64,000 nt of DNA from Ceratodon purpureus (lineage: Eukaryota > Streptophyta > Bryopsida > Pseudoditrichales > Ditrichaceae): contig CM026421.1 of assembly GCA_014871385.1 (NCBI GenBank), forward strand, positions 26,964,752-27,028,751, given 5' to 3'. The notes below the pieces were generated by a model. It was not told the origin of the DNA, did no database searches, and was given only the letters and a program-made list of their open reading frames with translations. Made by a program: the position numbers and the translations under genes. Within the stretch, counting starts at the first letter, position 1. Each line of letters begins with the position of its first letter. This document shows, piece by piece, positions 36,521 to 48,362 of this stretch.

Positions 36521-38625
36521 ATGGCGTCGGCGCAGGGGACATCATCGGCATGTGCAGCTTGCAGAGTGCTGCGGCGCAAGTGCACTGCTCAGTGCTTGTT
36601 TGCTCCTTACTTCCCTCCGGACCAACCTCAAAAATTTGCTCATGTCCACAAGGTGCGCTCCCTTCACTTCTCTACCTCTACATATCCACACACAAGCGAA
36701 CATTTGCGTGAAGGTATGCCAGATGATGCACGGCTCTTCCGGAGAATTTAGTGCCTGAAATCAAATTTCATGACAAAAGTGGTATCGAACAGGCTGGCCT
36801 CCACTTCTCGTATCCAATTAGGCACATGAGAAGATGGTCCTTAATGGATTTCACATGAACTCAAGCTATTTTCGCAGACATGGTCAGAGAGTGCTGTATC
36901 TCAGAAAAAATTAGGTTATGCTGCATTAGGCTACAGAGGAACTACATGAGAAGTAATGACGTACTTATCTGATAGGGACCCAGGTTTGTTGATCTCCACT
37001 CCATTAGCTTTGTCACAAAGGTGTTATGTATGTCGCTTCGAAGAAGCTGAAGTGCCTGAACCAAGGAGAGGAAATGGTGCCTCTTCTTGGTGCGAAGACA
37101 TGTTACATTTTACAGCATGTGACAGCAGAGCGATACAAGCTGTAAGTGAAGCCTAGCCAAAAAAAAGTACTCACTAAGATGTGTCTGTAATGATGAGTCG
37201 AAGTGAGAATAGAAAATTGAAAGACTGGAGAATTTAAAGGGGGTGATAGGTGTTTGGCGTCGCAAATGTTACGAAGATGCTGCATGAATTGCCACCTCCC
37301 CACCGTGAAGACTGCGTGAATTCACTAGCTTATGAGGCTGATGCTCGTGTTCAAGATCCTGTATATGGCTGTGTTGGCTCCATCTCCGTCCTTCAGCAGC
37401 AGGTACCCCCTTAAGTCATCTCTTTCTCCACTCTAGCACTCAACGCTACTGTCTTCATCTCCCTTGCACCTTCTCATCAGACGTGACACCAGATTCCAGA
37501 TGTATAGATTAAATGATACTGCAAATACAAGTTCACCAGCATACTTTGCACGTGATTTGTGAACATAAAATTCCAAGATTATCAGCATGAACTGGCCGTA
37601 TTAGAATAGAGAGACTCACCTGTCTAAAGCAAAACCCTATCCCAAGTGACTTCGCATAGCCCGTCCGCTGGTCTTGAAGAGGGTTCACTTGCACTGCAGC
37701 TGAAGGTGGTGCAAGTGGAGTTTAACTAACCACTTTCACTGGTTTCAGCTGCTATTCAGTTTCACCACATGATCTGAACCTCATGAACCCAACTATTTTG
37801 CCAAGCGTCGGGAAAAAGATTTTGGTCAATTTTGCTGACAACAGGTGCCAAAATGACACACCTCTGTGCACCATCAGATTACTGTATAACATACTGGACC
37901 TGCAGGAAATCTAAAATTCTAGTAACATGCAAGTATCAGGGCTTTGTGAAAATACTTCCTAATTACTGAAGGGACAAGTCTAGTAGGTTTCTACCGTTCT
38001 TTTTAAGTGCCCAATACGGTTATTGTAGTCTCCTCACAGTTTCCCCTCCAAGTACCATAACCTTGAGAAATTCAGCCCTGTTCTATTAGTGACTTTAACC
38101 ACAAATTGTCAGATATCCCAGCTTCGATCGAATCGACAAACCCGTCACTCGGACTGTCATTTTTCAGTTTTTGACCATGTAGCTGAACAATTTCTTTGCT
38201 TAACAACTTGACTGAAAAATTGAAAATTAGACCAGTACTTAAGTGAGGGAGAGAGAGATGGAGTGAAGAAAGGATGACAGACAGGCAAAGAAACGTAGCA
38301 GAGAATGTTGAACGCAGGAGGGGCCTGACAGGTGGCGCACCTGCAGGCGCAACTGGCACTGGCGACCTCAGAGATAACGAGACTGCGTGAAACATTTGCA
38401 ATGGCTGCTGCGGCCTCCACCGCCACAAACAATGGTGCCACCCCCGGATCTCTGTTGATGGCGACTCTCCTGCCTTGCTCCCCTTCGCCTCAAGCTGATG
38501 ACACCTTAGCCGCTGAGCTGAACCCAACTGCAACACCAGAACAGGAAGCACCTCCATGCATAATATCAAGGCAACCTCAGAGTCCAACACCTTATGACCA
38601 TTCTCTACCACTGCTTCTACTCTGA
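36521..38625 (+). CDS. Class I LOB-domain (LBD/AS2-like) transcription factor
   Basis: Three exons (36521-36652, 37250-37402, 38332-38625) give 192 aa, with both introns in phase 0. The zinc-binding block is C11-x2-C14-x6-C21-x3-C25 (CAACRVLRRKC..C). The GAS block begins VFGVANVTKML and contains the invariant DPVYGCVG. The heptad helix VAHLQAQLALATSEI has the class I leucine-zipper-like spacing and begins exon 3. The C-terminal 70 residues are Pro/Ala/Thr-rich and unconserved. LBD proteins are plant-specific nuclear DNA-binding factors that control boundaries, lateral organs and, in bryophytes, gametophyte development. An in-frame ATG at 36488 would add 11 residues. I prefer 36521 because family members begin a few residues before the first Cys. 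Confidence 0.93.
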
Positions 38626-40041
38626 CAAAGGAGAGAACAGAGGGTTTGAGATCATATACGACATTCCTGTAAGTAGTGCAGTTTTGGCGGCCGTCGCACG
38701 TAAACCAAGTGCAGTAGTACATGAGTGTGCATATTCAAATGTAAAAAAAATTGTCAAGGGTTGGTCATGTTTTACAAATCTCGCTAATTCCTGCTCCACC
38801 GAATGCAATTCAAGACTAGCTTGGCATCTATATAATGATACCACCTCTAGCACAGCATCCGCACCTACAAAACTAGAGTGAGTAAACGACGCCCTTCAAA
38901 CAAGGAACACCAAATCACAAAATGAAATCAGTTTCTGTTCTCTGCATATATGAATCAAAATGCATTTCTGGCAGTGACTACACACATAACTGCAATTTTG
39001 TTCCAACGAAGCTCAGACCCACCCAATACTGATGAAACTCTTGATGATGCTTCAGTTCACTGGCAGGGTATGGGAGAGCGAAGTGATTCATTCAAAATGC
39101 CATATCTACTGCATGTCGACTTCTCTAGATGCACATCAGTTTCTCCAAATCATGGGAAATTAGTCGCTTAAAAAGGCAGCATTATATCAGAATCTGCGTT
39201 TGGGGAAATTTAAACTTCTATTCAGATGCAAATCAGGTGAGAAAGAATGTAGTCATTGTATTACTTCACCCCCTTACAAAAATATCTCACATCGTAAGGC
39301 ATTTGACCTTAACACTAAAATGCTGGCAATGCCAGGGTGCCTGACAAGACAAAGCATATTAACTTCTGCCAGCACTACTTACATGTCCAATTTCTACTTG
39401 CAAACATTGTGTAGTATACATATTCTCATGAACGGCTTCCATCTTCTTACCTCAAATCTCAGAAAGTAGGCATTTCCTGTGCATCCCTGGGGATGAGGAG
39501 TTGCACGTTCCTCGCAAACTATAGCAAAGCACGAGCTTCTTGTTATGAACGAAACATTCTCTTCAGATACCACGATCGCTTGTCATCTTAACTTGAAATT
39601 TAGTCCTTGCTAGCTCATTAGAAGGAGTCCTTTCGCTATCACTTCCTGCTCACTTGTTGTCTCCCAATATGTTCAAGATGGTGAATACTGAGCAAGGTGT
39701 CCACCAGCAGTTCATCACTTGTAGGAAAAGTAAACTGACACAAACGGTTTAGAAATCCTTCGAGTTTCTTCTTGTTACACCTGCAGGGCCGAGTTTCAAC
39801 CCTTCTCCTCATGCATCCTGATGTGCCTCAGTCATTTGGCTCCCATATAGCACTACAGTTTCCGGGGTTGCTCAAGAGTTAATGGCTTCTTCATTGCTGT
39901 CGAGTCACCCTATACTTGCAGCAATTACTGGTTCGTTCACAATAACATTGTCGATTTTTTCAGACTCTTGGCAATGGCGAAATTTTAGGAATTTAGGCCA
40001 AACACCCTCCGACTTCTCGTCACCCATATCACTCTTAGAGA
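38626..40041. other. Convergent intergenic region
   Basis: It contains the 3' flanks of the LBD gene (+) and the plastid protein gene (-). Only short chance frames occur, and no repeat or RNA gene was recognised. Confidence 0.45.
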
Positions 40042-41835
40042 TTAGAACTCTTCCTCTTGCACTAGCTCAACATCCCTGCTTCGAACTTCATTGAGTCCAC
40101 TCCCTAGAAATTCATCAACTGTAGTCAGCTGTTCAGCCTCCTTAGACTTCACACTATCATCAGGTATCTGTGCATCATCCTCAAACACGTCTGGTTCCTT
40201 TGATTGCCCGGAAGCCCCGAGCATGCCACTGTTGTCTTGCTCCCGTCTCTCCTCCACCTCGGAACCATAATCCCGCATCCTCATATATTGCATTGGTGGA
40301 CCATAGGCATCTGCTTGTAGACTTCTCTGCAATTCTATTTTTTTGGGCTCTTGACCTATTCTTCTAGGAGACTGGAACTTCGGCTCTTCATCAGATTCAC
40401 TCTCACTATCATCAGCTACCTGTGCATCATCCTCGTCGTCCACAGATGCTTCTAGTTGCTTTGATTGACCAGAAGCCCTGACCATGTTGCTGTTGTCCTG
40501 CTCCCAGAAATCCTCCGAATCAGAACTATAATCCTGCATCCTCATGTATTGCCTAGGTGGACCAGGCACATCTGCTTGTGCACGTCTTTGCGATTCTCCA
40601 TTTCTTTGCGTTTGGCTTAACCTTCTCAAGGCTTGCAACTTGGGATCCTCATCTACAGGACTCTCGAATTCCTCATAATCTAGCTGCGTCAGCCGCCATC
40701 TCCTTGCAGTCTGCTGCTCGGGAGCGAAGTCCCGTTGATCCAAACTACTCTCGGGTATCATGTCCACTGAATCTGGTAACCTGGCCTTCACGGATTGCGT
40801 ATCTCGGCCCTGCGTACAATTAATTACATGCCACATCAATCCTAGTTTGATATCCAAAACAACCGTGAGCAGTTTGATGTCAATGTAGTGAAGGGAGCCC
40901 GTGCATTTGGGAGACGAAGCATTCAAAGTTACCTTCAAAGCCGGCGTCGTGGGAGACGTAGAAGAGCCCACCCTCAAGGTCTCAATCAACTCCTCAAACA
41001 CGGGCCTCTCAATGCAAGGCTCTTCAGAAAGCCAGATGCCCATCTCTGGGAGATAAACGTCGCGGACAGCCATGAAACGGGACAGGCTCTTGATGTCCGA
41101 CAAGACCAGAACCTCCACTGCCTCTCCCACCTGCACCAGTTTCTTCTTGTTGGGCAACCCAACCTTCATCTGCATAAAGAAATTAGGTCACTGTTAAAAG
41201 GAATTCTCAAGTGATCATCCTGATGCTCATCCTAATGCTCAGTAACATCGACTAAACCAATCGACGAGAAAGAAAGAGCGGAGGTTGAGTACCTCCAGAG
41301 TAGCTGAGCTTCCGTCCCCAATGACAAGCTTCAGAAAAGGCTTCCGAATCGAAGATTGCGACTCGAAAATCTCTTGGAACACGTCGTCACTCCGGGGCCT
41401 CTGCACCGGCTTCACCACCTTCGCGGATAGAACCCGAGCTCGCCAAAGGCCGGCATAAGGATACTGCAGCCGGAGCGAGGTGTTGGCAAATGTGGTGCTC
41501 AGCAGGGGATCCCAGGCCCAGTACAGGGACGCCATGGCAGCGGCCATGGTGTTATAGTTGTAGAACATGGCGGAGCCTGCCAACGAGATCGCCAGGCGCG
41601 TCAGCCATGTCGCCGGAGTGCCCAGCTTCTGCAGTCTCTGCTCCCCGGAGCCTGTCCACGGCAGCACCTGCCCAATCTCGTCCTTCCGCAGCCTCATGAT
41701 TCTGGGCTTCACCTTCGTCGCCGCGGCCACCACCTTCCATCCTCCTCGCTTGTGCACCAGCGGATTCACAACCCGAGCACCATTGCTTGCTAAATTCCCG
41801 ACCCTCTCTATCCTCAATCCCGTCGCTTGCAGCAT
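40042..41835 (-). CDS. Conserved plastid membrane protein of cyanobacterial type with duplicated acidic tail
   Basis: Three exons on the minus strand (41293-41835, 40933-41169, 40042-40809) give 515 aa. The first ATG follows an in-frame TAG. Residues 1-50 are Arg/Ser-rich and fit a transit peptide. One or two hydrophobic segments lie at about 80-125 (LTRLAISLAGSAMFYNY; MASLYWAWDPLL). The core that follows, with YAGLWRARVL, DDVFQEIF, a beta-rich part and SRFMAVRDVYLPEMGIWL, resembles a family shared by cyanobacteria and plastids whose function I cannot name. From about residue 310 the protein is acidic and low in complexity, with two copies of an 80-residue unit (see the repeat feature). A 123-bp intron between exons 2 and 3 has no stop and length divisible by three, so the unspliced frame is also open. 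Confidence 0.75.
40153..40653 (-). repeat. Intragenic tandem duplication in the plastid protein
   Basis: Two copies (40405-40653 and 40153-40392) encode about 80 residues each. Shared blocks are EDPK/EEPK, QADxxGPPxQYMRMxDY, EQDNSxMxxASGQSK and DDAQxxDDS. The copies are diverged, so the duplication is not recent. Confidence 0.85.
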
Positions 41836-43485
41836 CTTCAACCACTGCTAAAACCCCACTATGGAACCCCTCCAGAATCAAACCATCCTTCTCCTCGGAA
41901 CCCAAATTTTCTCCACACCCTAATTGGCGAACGTCCTTCTCATGCATTCAACAAGAAGCTCCTGAATTCCCAAATCTATCCCAGATCTCAACAACCCTAA
42001 TCCTTTCGATCCCAATTCTACGAGCTGGATTGGTTTTCCTACCCAAGTATGGATGCCCGAGTTGAAGGCTTTCCCTTCTACCTAGAGTACTCGTTCCTGG
42101 GCTGGAAGAGTACCATAGCCACATCCGTTTGCTACATGAACTCCATGTCATGGGACACGGAAACTAGTCGTAAGCATCCACAGAAAAGTTGTGGTCAACC
42201 TTGTGCTTGGTTCGAGCCACCCTACTCACTGTGAGTGCAGTTTGGTGATATCCAAGGCCACTATTCCTCGACTTCCTACACGTTGTCGCCGTCCAAAGTT
42301 ACATTTGATCGGTGGCAGATTTGAGGGCTACTTTACTCGACCATGTGAAATTGCCGGAAAGGTTTCCTTCTACCATTTCTGTGGTCCTCACACTGGGTTT
42401 TAGTGCCGTTCCTATGTTTAATATCGAGAGTCGGTGTTTCTTCTGGGTTTTTTAATTGCAAAGGATCAGATACAGCAAGATCATTCCCTCTTCTCTCCTG
42501 CATTTCAGTAGCTCAGTTTTCATGTTAAAAAATGAGTTGTTCGAAGCATATCTGCTTGCAAGCACAGGAATAATCTGCAGATCATCGAATCTTGAGCAGT
42601 TTTGCAGGTGTAAGTGCAGTCACCCCTGGAATGCCATTGTGCAGAAAACATATGACAGCAAAGATGAAAGCGGAAAATCGGAATGTAAACGATCAAGATT
42701 TCAGTGTGTTCGAAATGGTTCTTTCGTGGTGTAATCGACTAAACCCGGTTAATACAGATACAACAAACACAACGACCATGTATGATCATCTAAAACAGCA
42801 GTACCAACACCGGTCAACAAGAACGTTAAACTCTAGAAAGCAAGCCCCTTAGCCAATTCTGATAACTGAGTACCTGCACTGACCACCTTGTCAAACCATT
42901 CTCAGCTCAAACCGAAGAAAACAACATCTAGGGCTCTTTGGGACAATTATACCTCCTCCAACGACTGGATAGTTAACAAGCAAGAAACACAGCTCCTGAT
43001 CCAACTCACAGTCATTAGACGAAGAATAAACAGCTCTTGTTTTATTCTTGAACTGAGAGTTACAACCCAGCATATGGTGGGATGTTCAATCAACAGATCA
43101 TTAGCAGTAAAGCACCGATTCATTCTACTAATATACATGCCAAGAGAAAACATGGCAGCTTTGTATGTACTACAGAGCGAAGATCACACAACCTGCAACC
43201 CTTGCAGAGCTAGACTAGCTACGTCGCTAATGACAACAATTAATGTACTCGTTGCAACTGGCTCTGGCATGCTAACTAAATCTTAGTGGTACTCCTCCGA
43301 ATTCTTCTGCTGCAATTCCAACAACAATCTCCGGAAACACAGGCTCTCAAGAGATCTGGAAACACTTACGTTATTAGCCAGACGGTCATGTCACCAAGAT
43401 GAGAGAACGGAGAGAGACGATAGCAAAATTCTTCCATTCTCGCAGAGCTTGGGTAGGTTTACCATAGGGAGATCAGGTAGTTGCT
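41836..43485. other. Intergenic DNA
   Basis: It holds the upstream region of the plastid protein gene and the 3' flank of the LRR gene, which are in tandem on the minus strand. No further gene or repeat was seen, only chance frames of up to 132 codons. Confidence 0.45.
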
Positions 43486-44232
43486 TCATAGGAACAGCAA
43501 GGCGGTGGAGATGGCTCCGAATGCGAGAACCACCGACGAGGCGACGGTGAGGATGGATCCGGCACCGGGGGAGCCAGGGCTTGTGCTCTGGCCCTGGTTG
43601 CCGTAGATGATGGTGATGTTGTTCTGGCCCTGCAGGCACGCCGGGACCAGGATGTAGTTCATGTCGTTGTACGAGACGTCGATGTAGTTGAGGTTGGGGT
43701 GCGAGCAGAAGGTGGACGGGATGGAGCCCGTGAGGTGGTTGGACTTGAGGTCCAGGCGCTCGAGGCTCTGGATGTTGGCCAAGTTGGACGGGATGTCGTT
43801 GCGCAGGTTGGCGTTGTTGATGGTGATCCAGATGAGGTTGCTGGAGAATGCGCCCCACGTCGACGGGATGCCGCCGTTGAACAGCACCCACTGGATCTTC
43901 AGCTTCTGCAGGTGCGTCAGCCCCACCAGCCCCGACCCCACCGTGCTGTAGCTCGTGTCGCGGTACGGCTGCTGGTTAGAGGCCGACGACCCCACGATGG
44001 CGAGCTCCAGCACGGCGCCATCGCTCTCTCGGCATGTCACCCCCTGCCATGTGCAACAGTTGCTGCTCGTGGAATTCCACGACGAGAACACCCCCGTGTT
44101 GTCCACGAAACTGTTCTTAAAGTCCAGCAGAATCGCCCTGTCGGTTGCCGAGCAGTCCCACGCCTGGCACCCGGAAACCGCCAGCACCAGCACCACCAAG
44201 CTGATTAGGCTCGCATTGCTCCCCCCTGCCAT
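43486..44232 (-). CDS. Small secreted LRR protein, probably GPI-anchored
   Basis: A single exon of 248 aa. Residues 1-24 are a clear signal peptide (SLISLVVLVLAVSGCQA). Residues 29-80 form a plant LRR N-terminal cap with paired Cys (NCCTWQGVTC). Three to four plant-type LRRs follow (about 105-200), with LERLDLKSNHLTGSIPSTF as the best unit. A short Ser/Gly/Pro linker (STSPGSPGAGS) then leads to a hydrophobic C-terminal tail ending ALLFL with no cytoplasmic residues after it, which fits a GPI-anchor signal. There is no kinase domain. Such proteins could act as co-receptors or wall-associated binding proteins at the cell surface, but the ligand is unknown. The start is the first ATG, directly before the signal peptide. 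Confidence 0.88.
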   Translation of the reverse strand: MAGGSNASLISLVVLVLAVSGCQAWDCSATDRAILLDFKNSFVDNTGVFSSWNSTSSNCCTWQGVTCRESDGAVLELAIVGSSASNQQPYRDTSYSTVGSGLVGLTHLQKLKIQWVLFNGGIPSTWGAFSSNLIWITINNANLRNDIPSNLANIQSLERLDLKSNHLTGSIPSTFCSHPNLNYIDVSYNDMNYILVPACLQGQNNITIIYGNQGQSTSPGSPGAGSILTVASSVVLAFGAISTALLFL

Positions 44233-46854
44233 CTCTCACGCCTTCTTCTGTGGGACTCAACGTCGGATTGTCTGCTCAAACTCCTTCTAGATCCTTCTGT
44301 GAGGCAAGAAACACATGAAATTTAATCAGTCGGAGAAAAATGGTAGCGCACAGGTGAGAATTTACACGACTCTGCTTCTGGCTATGGTCTCTCTGTCTGA
44401 ATTGTTAGTTGATTTCTAGACATGTGCACAACAGCTCTCCATCCTGCACAAACACTTCTAGGACGATGCTCTGAGCAGGGAACCATTGTTCTATTAGCAA
44501 ATTCGGGCGCAAGATGTTCATCTCCCCGATCTCTTCGCTTGAAACTAGAATCTGAGAAGAGAAAAAGTGAATGCTGGCTTCGTTGACATACAGTTGCTTG
44601 TGACGGGATCCAAGGTGTCGAAAGAAATCTGCGAAACGACTGTAGCTCGGGGCTCTACGAAACATGTATCCAATCAATCTGAGCACGTTGACCCTTGCGC
44701 AAGGGACCAGGCTCACAGTGCACCGAAAGACTTGCGGAGATTGTCACGCAGATCGTGGCTTAGGTTGAGCTCAGGAAGGACTAATTCAACTCGAATGGCG
44801 GAACGAATCATGGAGTCGTCACTCAACCCTGATGACAACCGATCATGCAATTATTCGAGCTCTCAATATCATACACACTCACCGAGCCTCTGCACACTGC
44901 CTGTCCACACAACCCCTCTCTGCTCGACAACCACCTCTGCACAGAACGTACGTGCATCTGAACATCATCATCATCACCCGTGGAAGTGCAGAGGAGTACG
45001 AACCTGATGCAACACATGCCCTTCCGAAAGCACCTCGACTTAACTCGACCTCATCACCAAGCTGCCGATCTGCACTGATTTTCCTCCAAAATATGGGCTC
45101 AGAGACTGTCGGCTGGGGCTCATGGAGCTCTTCACCAGGGATCCAAAGTCGTGGACATATTCGGCGGACGAAGTGAGGAATCCAACAAGTAGGAGATGCC
45201 GGTGGCAAAGCAGATGGTGGACCAGGCTCCCACCTTTAAAAAAATCATTAAAACACCGCAACGTACAATTTATCCGTAAGGTTCCATCGCCAGTCCAGTT
45301 TCCCATCACCTGCTAGCTAAGCTACTAGACTCATCATCCATCATTGAATCCGAACCACGTTACACTGATGACTGTTTTACTTGGTGACGCTGCAGAGCAA
45401 TGACGCCAAGGACGGAGAAAAGCTTCACCGGGCCTTTTGACCTGATCAACGCTCCCTCGCAAACTTACATGGACAGTATGTAACTTATTCCATGTCAGGC
45501 ATCTCCAGAATTATTGCACGCCCTCTCAAGCGCCCTTGCTTGCTTGCTTGCAATTATGGCTGCCCTTAGGCTTGTTCGTTCCACCCTGGTCTCTGCTTCC
45601 TTCGGTTCCCGTGCACACAATTTCCTGATCCCTCCCCATCGCCGTCTCCGGCCACCCACATGCCCCCATCTGTCTCATCCCCCAACGTGCCATGCAACAT
45701 TCCGGCCACCAGATCATTACCATTTTCTATCACCTTCACTGCATCTTCACAGTGGTTGGTTTTAATTTACCCTAGGCTTCCTTCTCCGGAATAACTGCAC
45801 ACAAAATACTTTCCTCCCTATCCCAGTCATACACGCAACTCCGGGTTCTGCCATCTCTCCGACTTCATTTAATTTCATTGCAACAGTAAGTTCTCAAGAA
45901 TTCTAGTCAAGCTCAAGCTCATCTGGAAGCTGGTGTAACTTACTGTAGATCCGTTGAAGGGCTGGTTGAAGGACATGAGCCTGAGCCCTGGATTTGGATG
46001 ACATGACCCTTGGAAGTGAATTCCCCATTTCCCAGAATCAGATGATGGTGTTTGGGAGGACGTTTTCTTCTCAGCTGAGAGTACGTGTGAGTCATGCTTT
46101 TCTGGAACGGCTCCTTTGGGGAAAAAAGCAGCTTTTAAAAGTGATATTAAACTGATATGTAGCCTTGGATTCTCAACTACTGGTTGGCTGTTGGAACTAT
46201 ATATGGATAAACTTATCAGAGCTTGAGATTATCAGTGATTTCGGTGAACTTGGCAAATGGATTTCTGTCCTTATTAGAAGTTCCTTGCAACAGTCTTCTG
46301 GTGGCAATCCAGGACTGTTTCCTCTGGTTTGAAATTCAAATGCCCACCTGGGTTCAGTTTAGCCACTGTTAGAAGATCTTTGGAGGTTGGGTATGTAAAA
46401 AAAACATTGCATAAGACTATGATGGGATAGATAATTTGATGGTGTAGGTCCGGACTTATGATGAGAGATGCCCACATTCCGTGAGCTTATTTTTAAAAGT
46501 GCATGGCCAGGGCTTTGTGTTGTGATCTCCTTCATTGCGGGCTGAAAGTTTTTGAGATTGAGCAAATGTTGAAAGTGGGAACAACCTTTGGCCATGGGGC
46601 CAGGGTTTATGAGCATTTCTTTGTCCATCTCTGAGGTACTGCGATGGGTTCTTTTGCAGTACTGTTTGTCAAGATGCTAACAGAGGGTGTTGACCACCAA
46701 AAAAACGACTCATTCATGTGTGAGGATGGGTTGCTTTTCATGCATGCAATTGTTTTTCGTGCACTCAGAATTATTCATGGTTGTTGTAAAAAAGAAAGTG
46801 CAGAAATTGTTACTGTGCTACTGACCAGCAAAGACTGCTTGACACTTTGTACTG
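44233..46854. other. Intergenic DNA, no gene recognised
   Basis: Bases 44233-45300 are GC-balanced upstream DNA of the LRR gene. Several frames of 80-146 codons occur on both strands without known motifs. Bases 45300-46850 have no recognisable feature. Confidence 0.4.
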
Positions 46855-47066
46855 GACTAGTGGGACCCGTGTGCGATGAGCACATTGACTGCACTTGTTT
46901 CCTCGACGGATTCCATCACGGAACCGTCGTGTGAGACAAACCATGCTCAATTGTAAGATAGACTAGTGGGACCCGTGTGCCGATGAGTACAATGATCGCA
47001 GTTATCTCCTCGACGGATTCCACCACGGAACCGTTGAGTGAGACAACCATGCTCAATTGTAATATA
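46855..47066 (+). repeat. 106-bp tandem duplication
   Basis: Copy 1 (46855-46960) and copy 2 (46961-47066) both begin GACTAGTGGGACCCGTGTGC and share CTCGACGGATTCCA and CATGCTCAATTGTAA. They differ at about ten to fifteen positions and small indels. Within each copy, GACGGATTCCATCACGGAACCGTC is an imperfect inverted repeat (TTCC..GGAA). Confidence 0.9.
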
Positions 47067-47489
47067 GATATCTTTGCAATGAAAACAATTTCAATTTTTT
47101 CCAAAAACACTTGAAAATTTGTTCAAGTTTGGTATAAGGTATACACACCCATGACCAATAATGAACCCATGCCAGATAAGTGGGTTTCCCTATTGCAGAG
47201 CAATGAAAAACGAGTAACCGATAATTGATGAACAGTAGATTTAGGATGCGTCTGCGAGTGTTATTTTTGTTTACAGAAATAAATAGTCTTGTGTTTGTTC
47301 ACTAATATGAATATTGTCGGTCATGGATAAACCTATATGTCAGTCATAGAGTCTAGGCCACTTTTGAATAAAAACATTTGTAGTAATTTGGATTTTACTA
47401 AATTATTTTTGAAAAAATGCTCATTCTTCATGAACTTTATGTTCCTAGGCACAAAAAATAACTCCTTATTGATAATCCAAGCTTTACTA
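47067..47489. other. AT-rich intergenic DNA
   Basis: Nothing recognised. Confidence 0.4.
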
Positions 47490-48265
47490 TACTAAAATGC
47501 TTAATCTCTAAAGGTCCAGAGTGTTTTGAGACCTCCAAGACCCGAACTTGCAGATTTTGACCACCTTATGGAAATTGATGTATGTTTCCAATAAAATTTC
47601 CTTTTCTGGTATTTCCAACCGAAAGATCTTCAACCTAACTACTTGCACTAACACCATGTCTAATTTCAATTGTTGGATCTTTACCATGTGTGAGATTATT
47701 ACGTCCAAAGTTTATTGGGTTTTTTTTTTTTGCTTTCCTCGAAAGGCATAATCTAAATGGTGCCAAGGGAGACTTGATGATTGTTACTCCAAACATTTTT
47801 CTCATATTTTTCCCATGTAAGTAACTAAGTTGGGCACCTCCATGCAAAATTTTGAAGACTTGTTTTGATTTTTTGGCCTTCATGCAAATTATTTCCCAAA
47901 AGCAGGTATAAAATCATCAATATGGTAAAAGTAAAATAACATTAAAGTTTTTTGGTTTGAAAAAAAAGTGAACGGTGAAAAGTTACATCTATGAGTTTGT
48001 AAATCTCCGAAGAAAAAAAAATGAAAAAAAAATGAAAAAAATCCTAAATCTCAAATTTTGACAATTTTTGAAAGGAAAAAATGCAAAAATTACAGAAAAC
48101 TTTGAAGCTCGTTCATATAATTTTTGGAGGCTGCCCTTGTAAAATTGGTAAACATTTTGGCTTGGGTCACTTTGGGTTTCTGAGTAATGATTTGGTTATG
48201 AACTTTTTTTTTTTTTTAATTGAAAAAAGCCTAATTTTAAATTGCCCTATTTCAACTTGAAACCA
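47490..48265 (-). repeat. Diverged dispersed repeat, copy C (inverted relative to copy A)
   Basis: Read on the minus strand, this segment follows the order of bases 1-745. The 'aattttacaagggcagcctccaaaaatt' match lies near 48115-48145, a frame with K-M-F-G and I-K-S-P near 47780, and the 'gattaagca' end near 47495. No terminal inverted repeats or coding domains identify the class. Confidence 0.65.
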
Positions 48266-48362
48266 AAAATTTCTAGATGAAGGTTCTAAAATTGGAATTT
48301 GACTTTGAGAATTTTACCACGTACACGTTGCCGTAAAGGGAGCACGTGGTAAAAATATCAGG

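Noticed and set aside
42180-42235. tRNA gene suggested by GGTTCGAGCC
   Set aside because: No A-box or acceptor stem at the right distance upstream or downstream.
43391-44208. Frames of 166 (-) and 169 (+) codons over the LRR gene
   Set aside because: Shadows of a GC-rich exon with His/Pro- or Arg/Val-rich translations. The 248-aa frame has signal peptide, LRRs and tail.
44405-44716. 103-codon minus-strand frame upstream of the LRR gene
   Set aside because: No signal peptide, domain or splice link to the LRR frame; it is probably chance.
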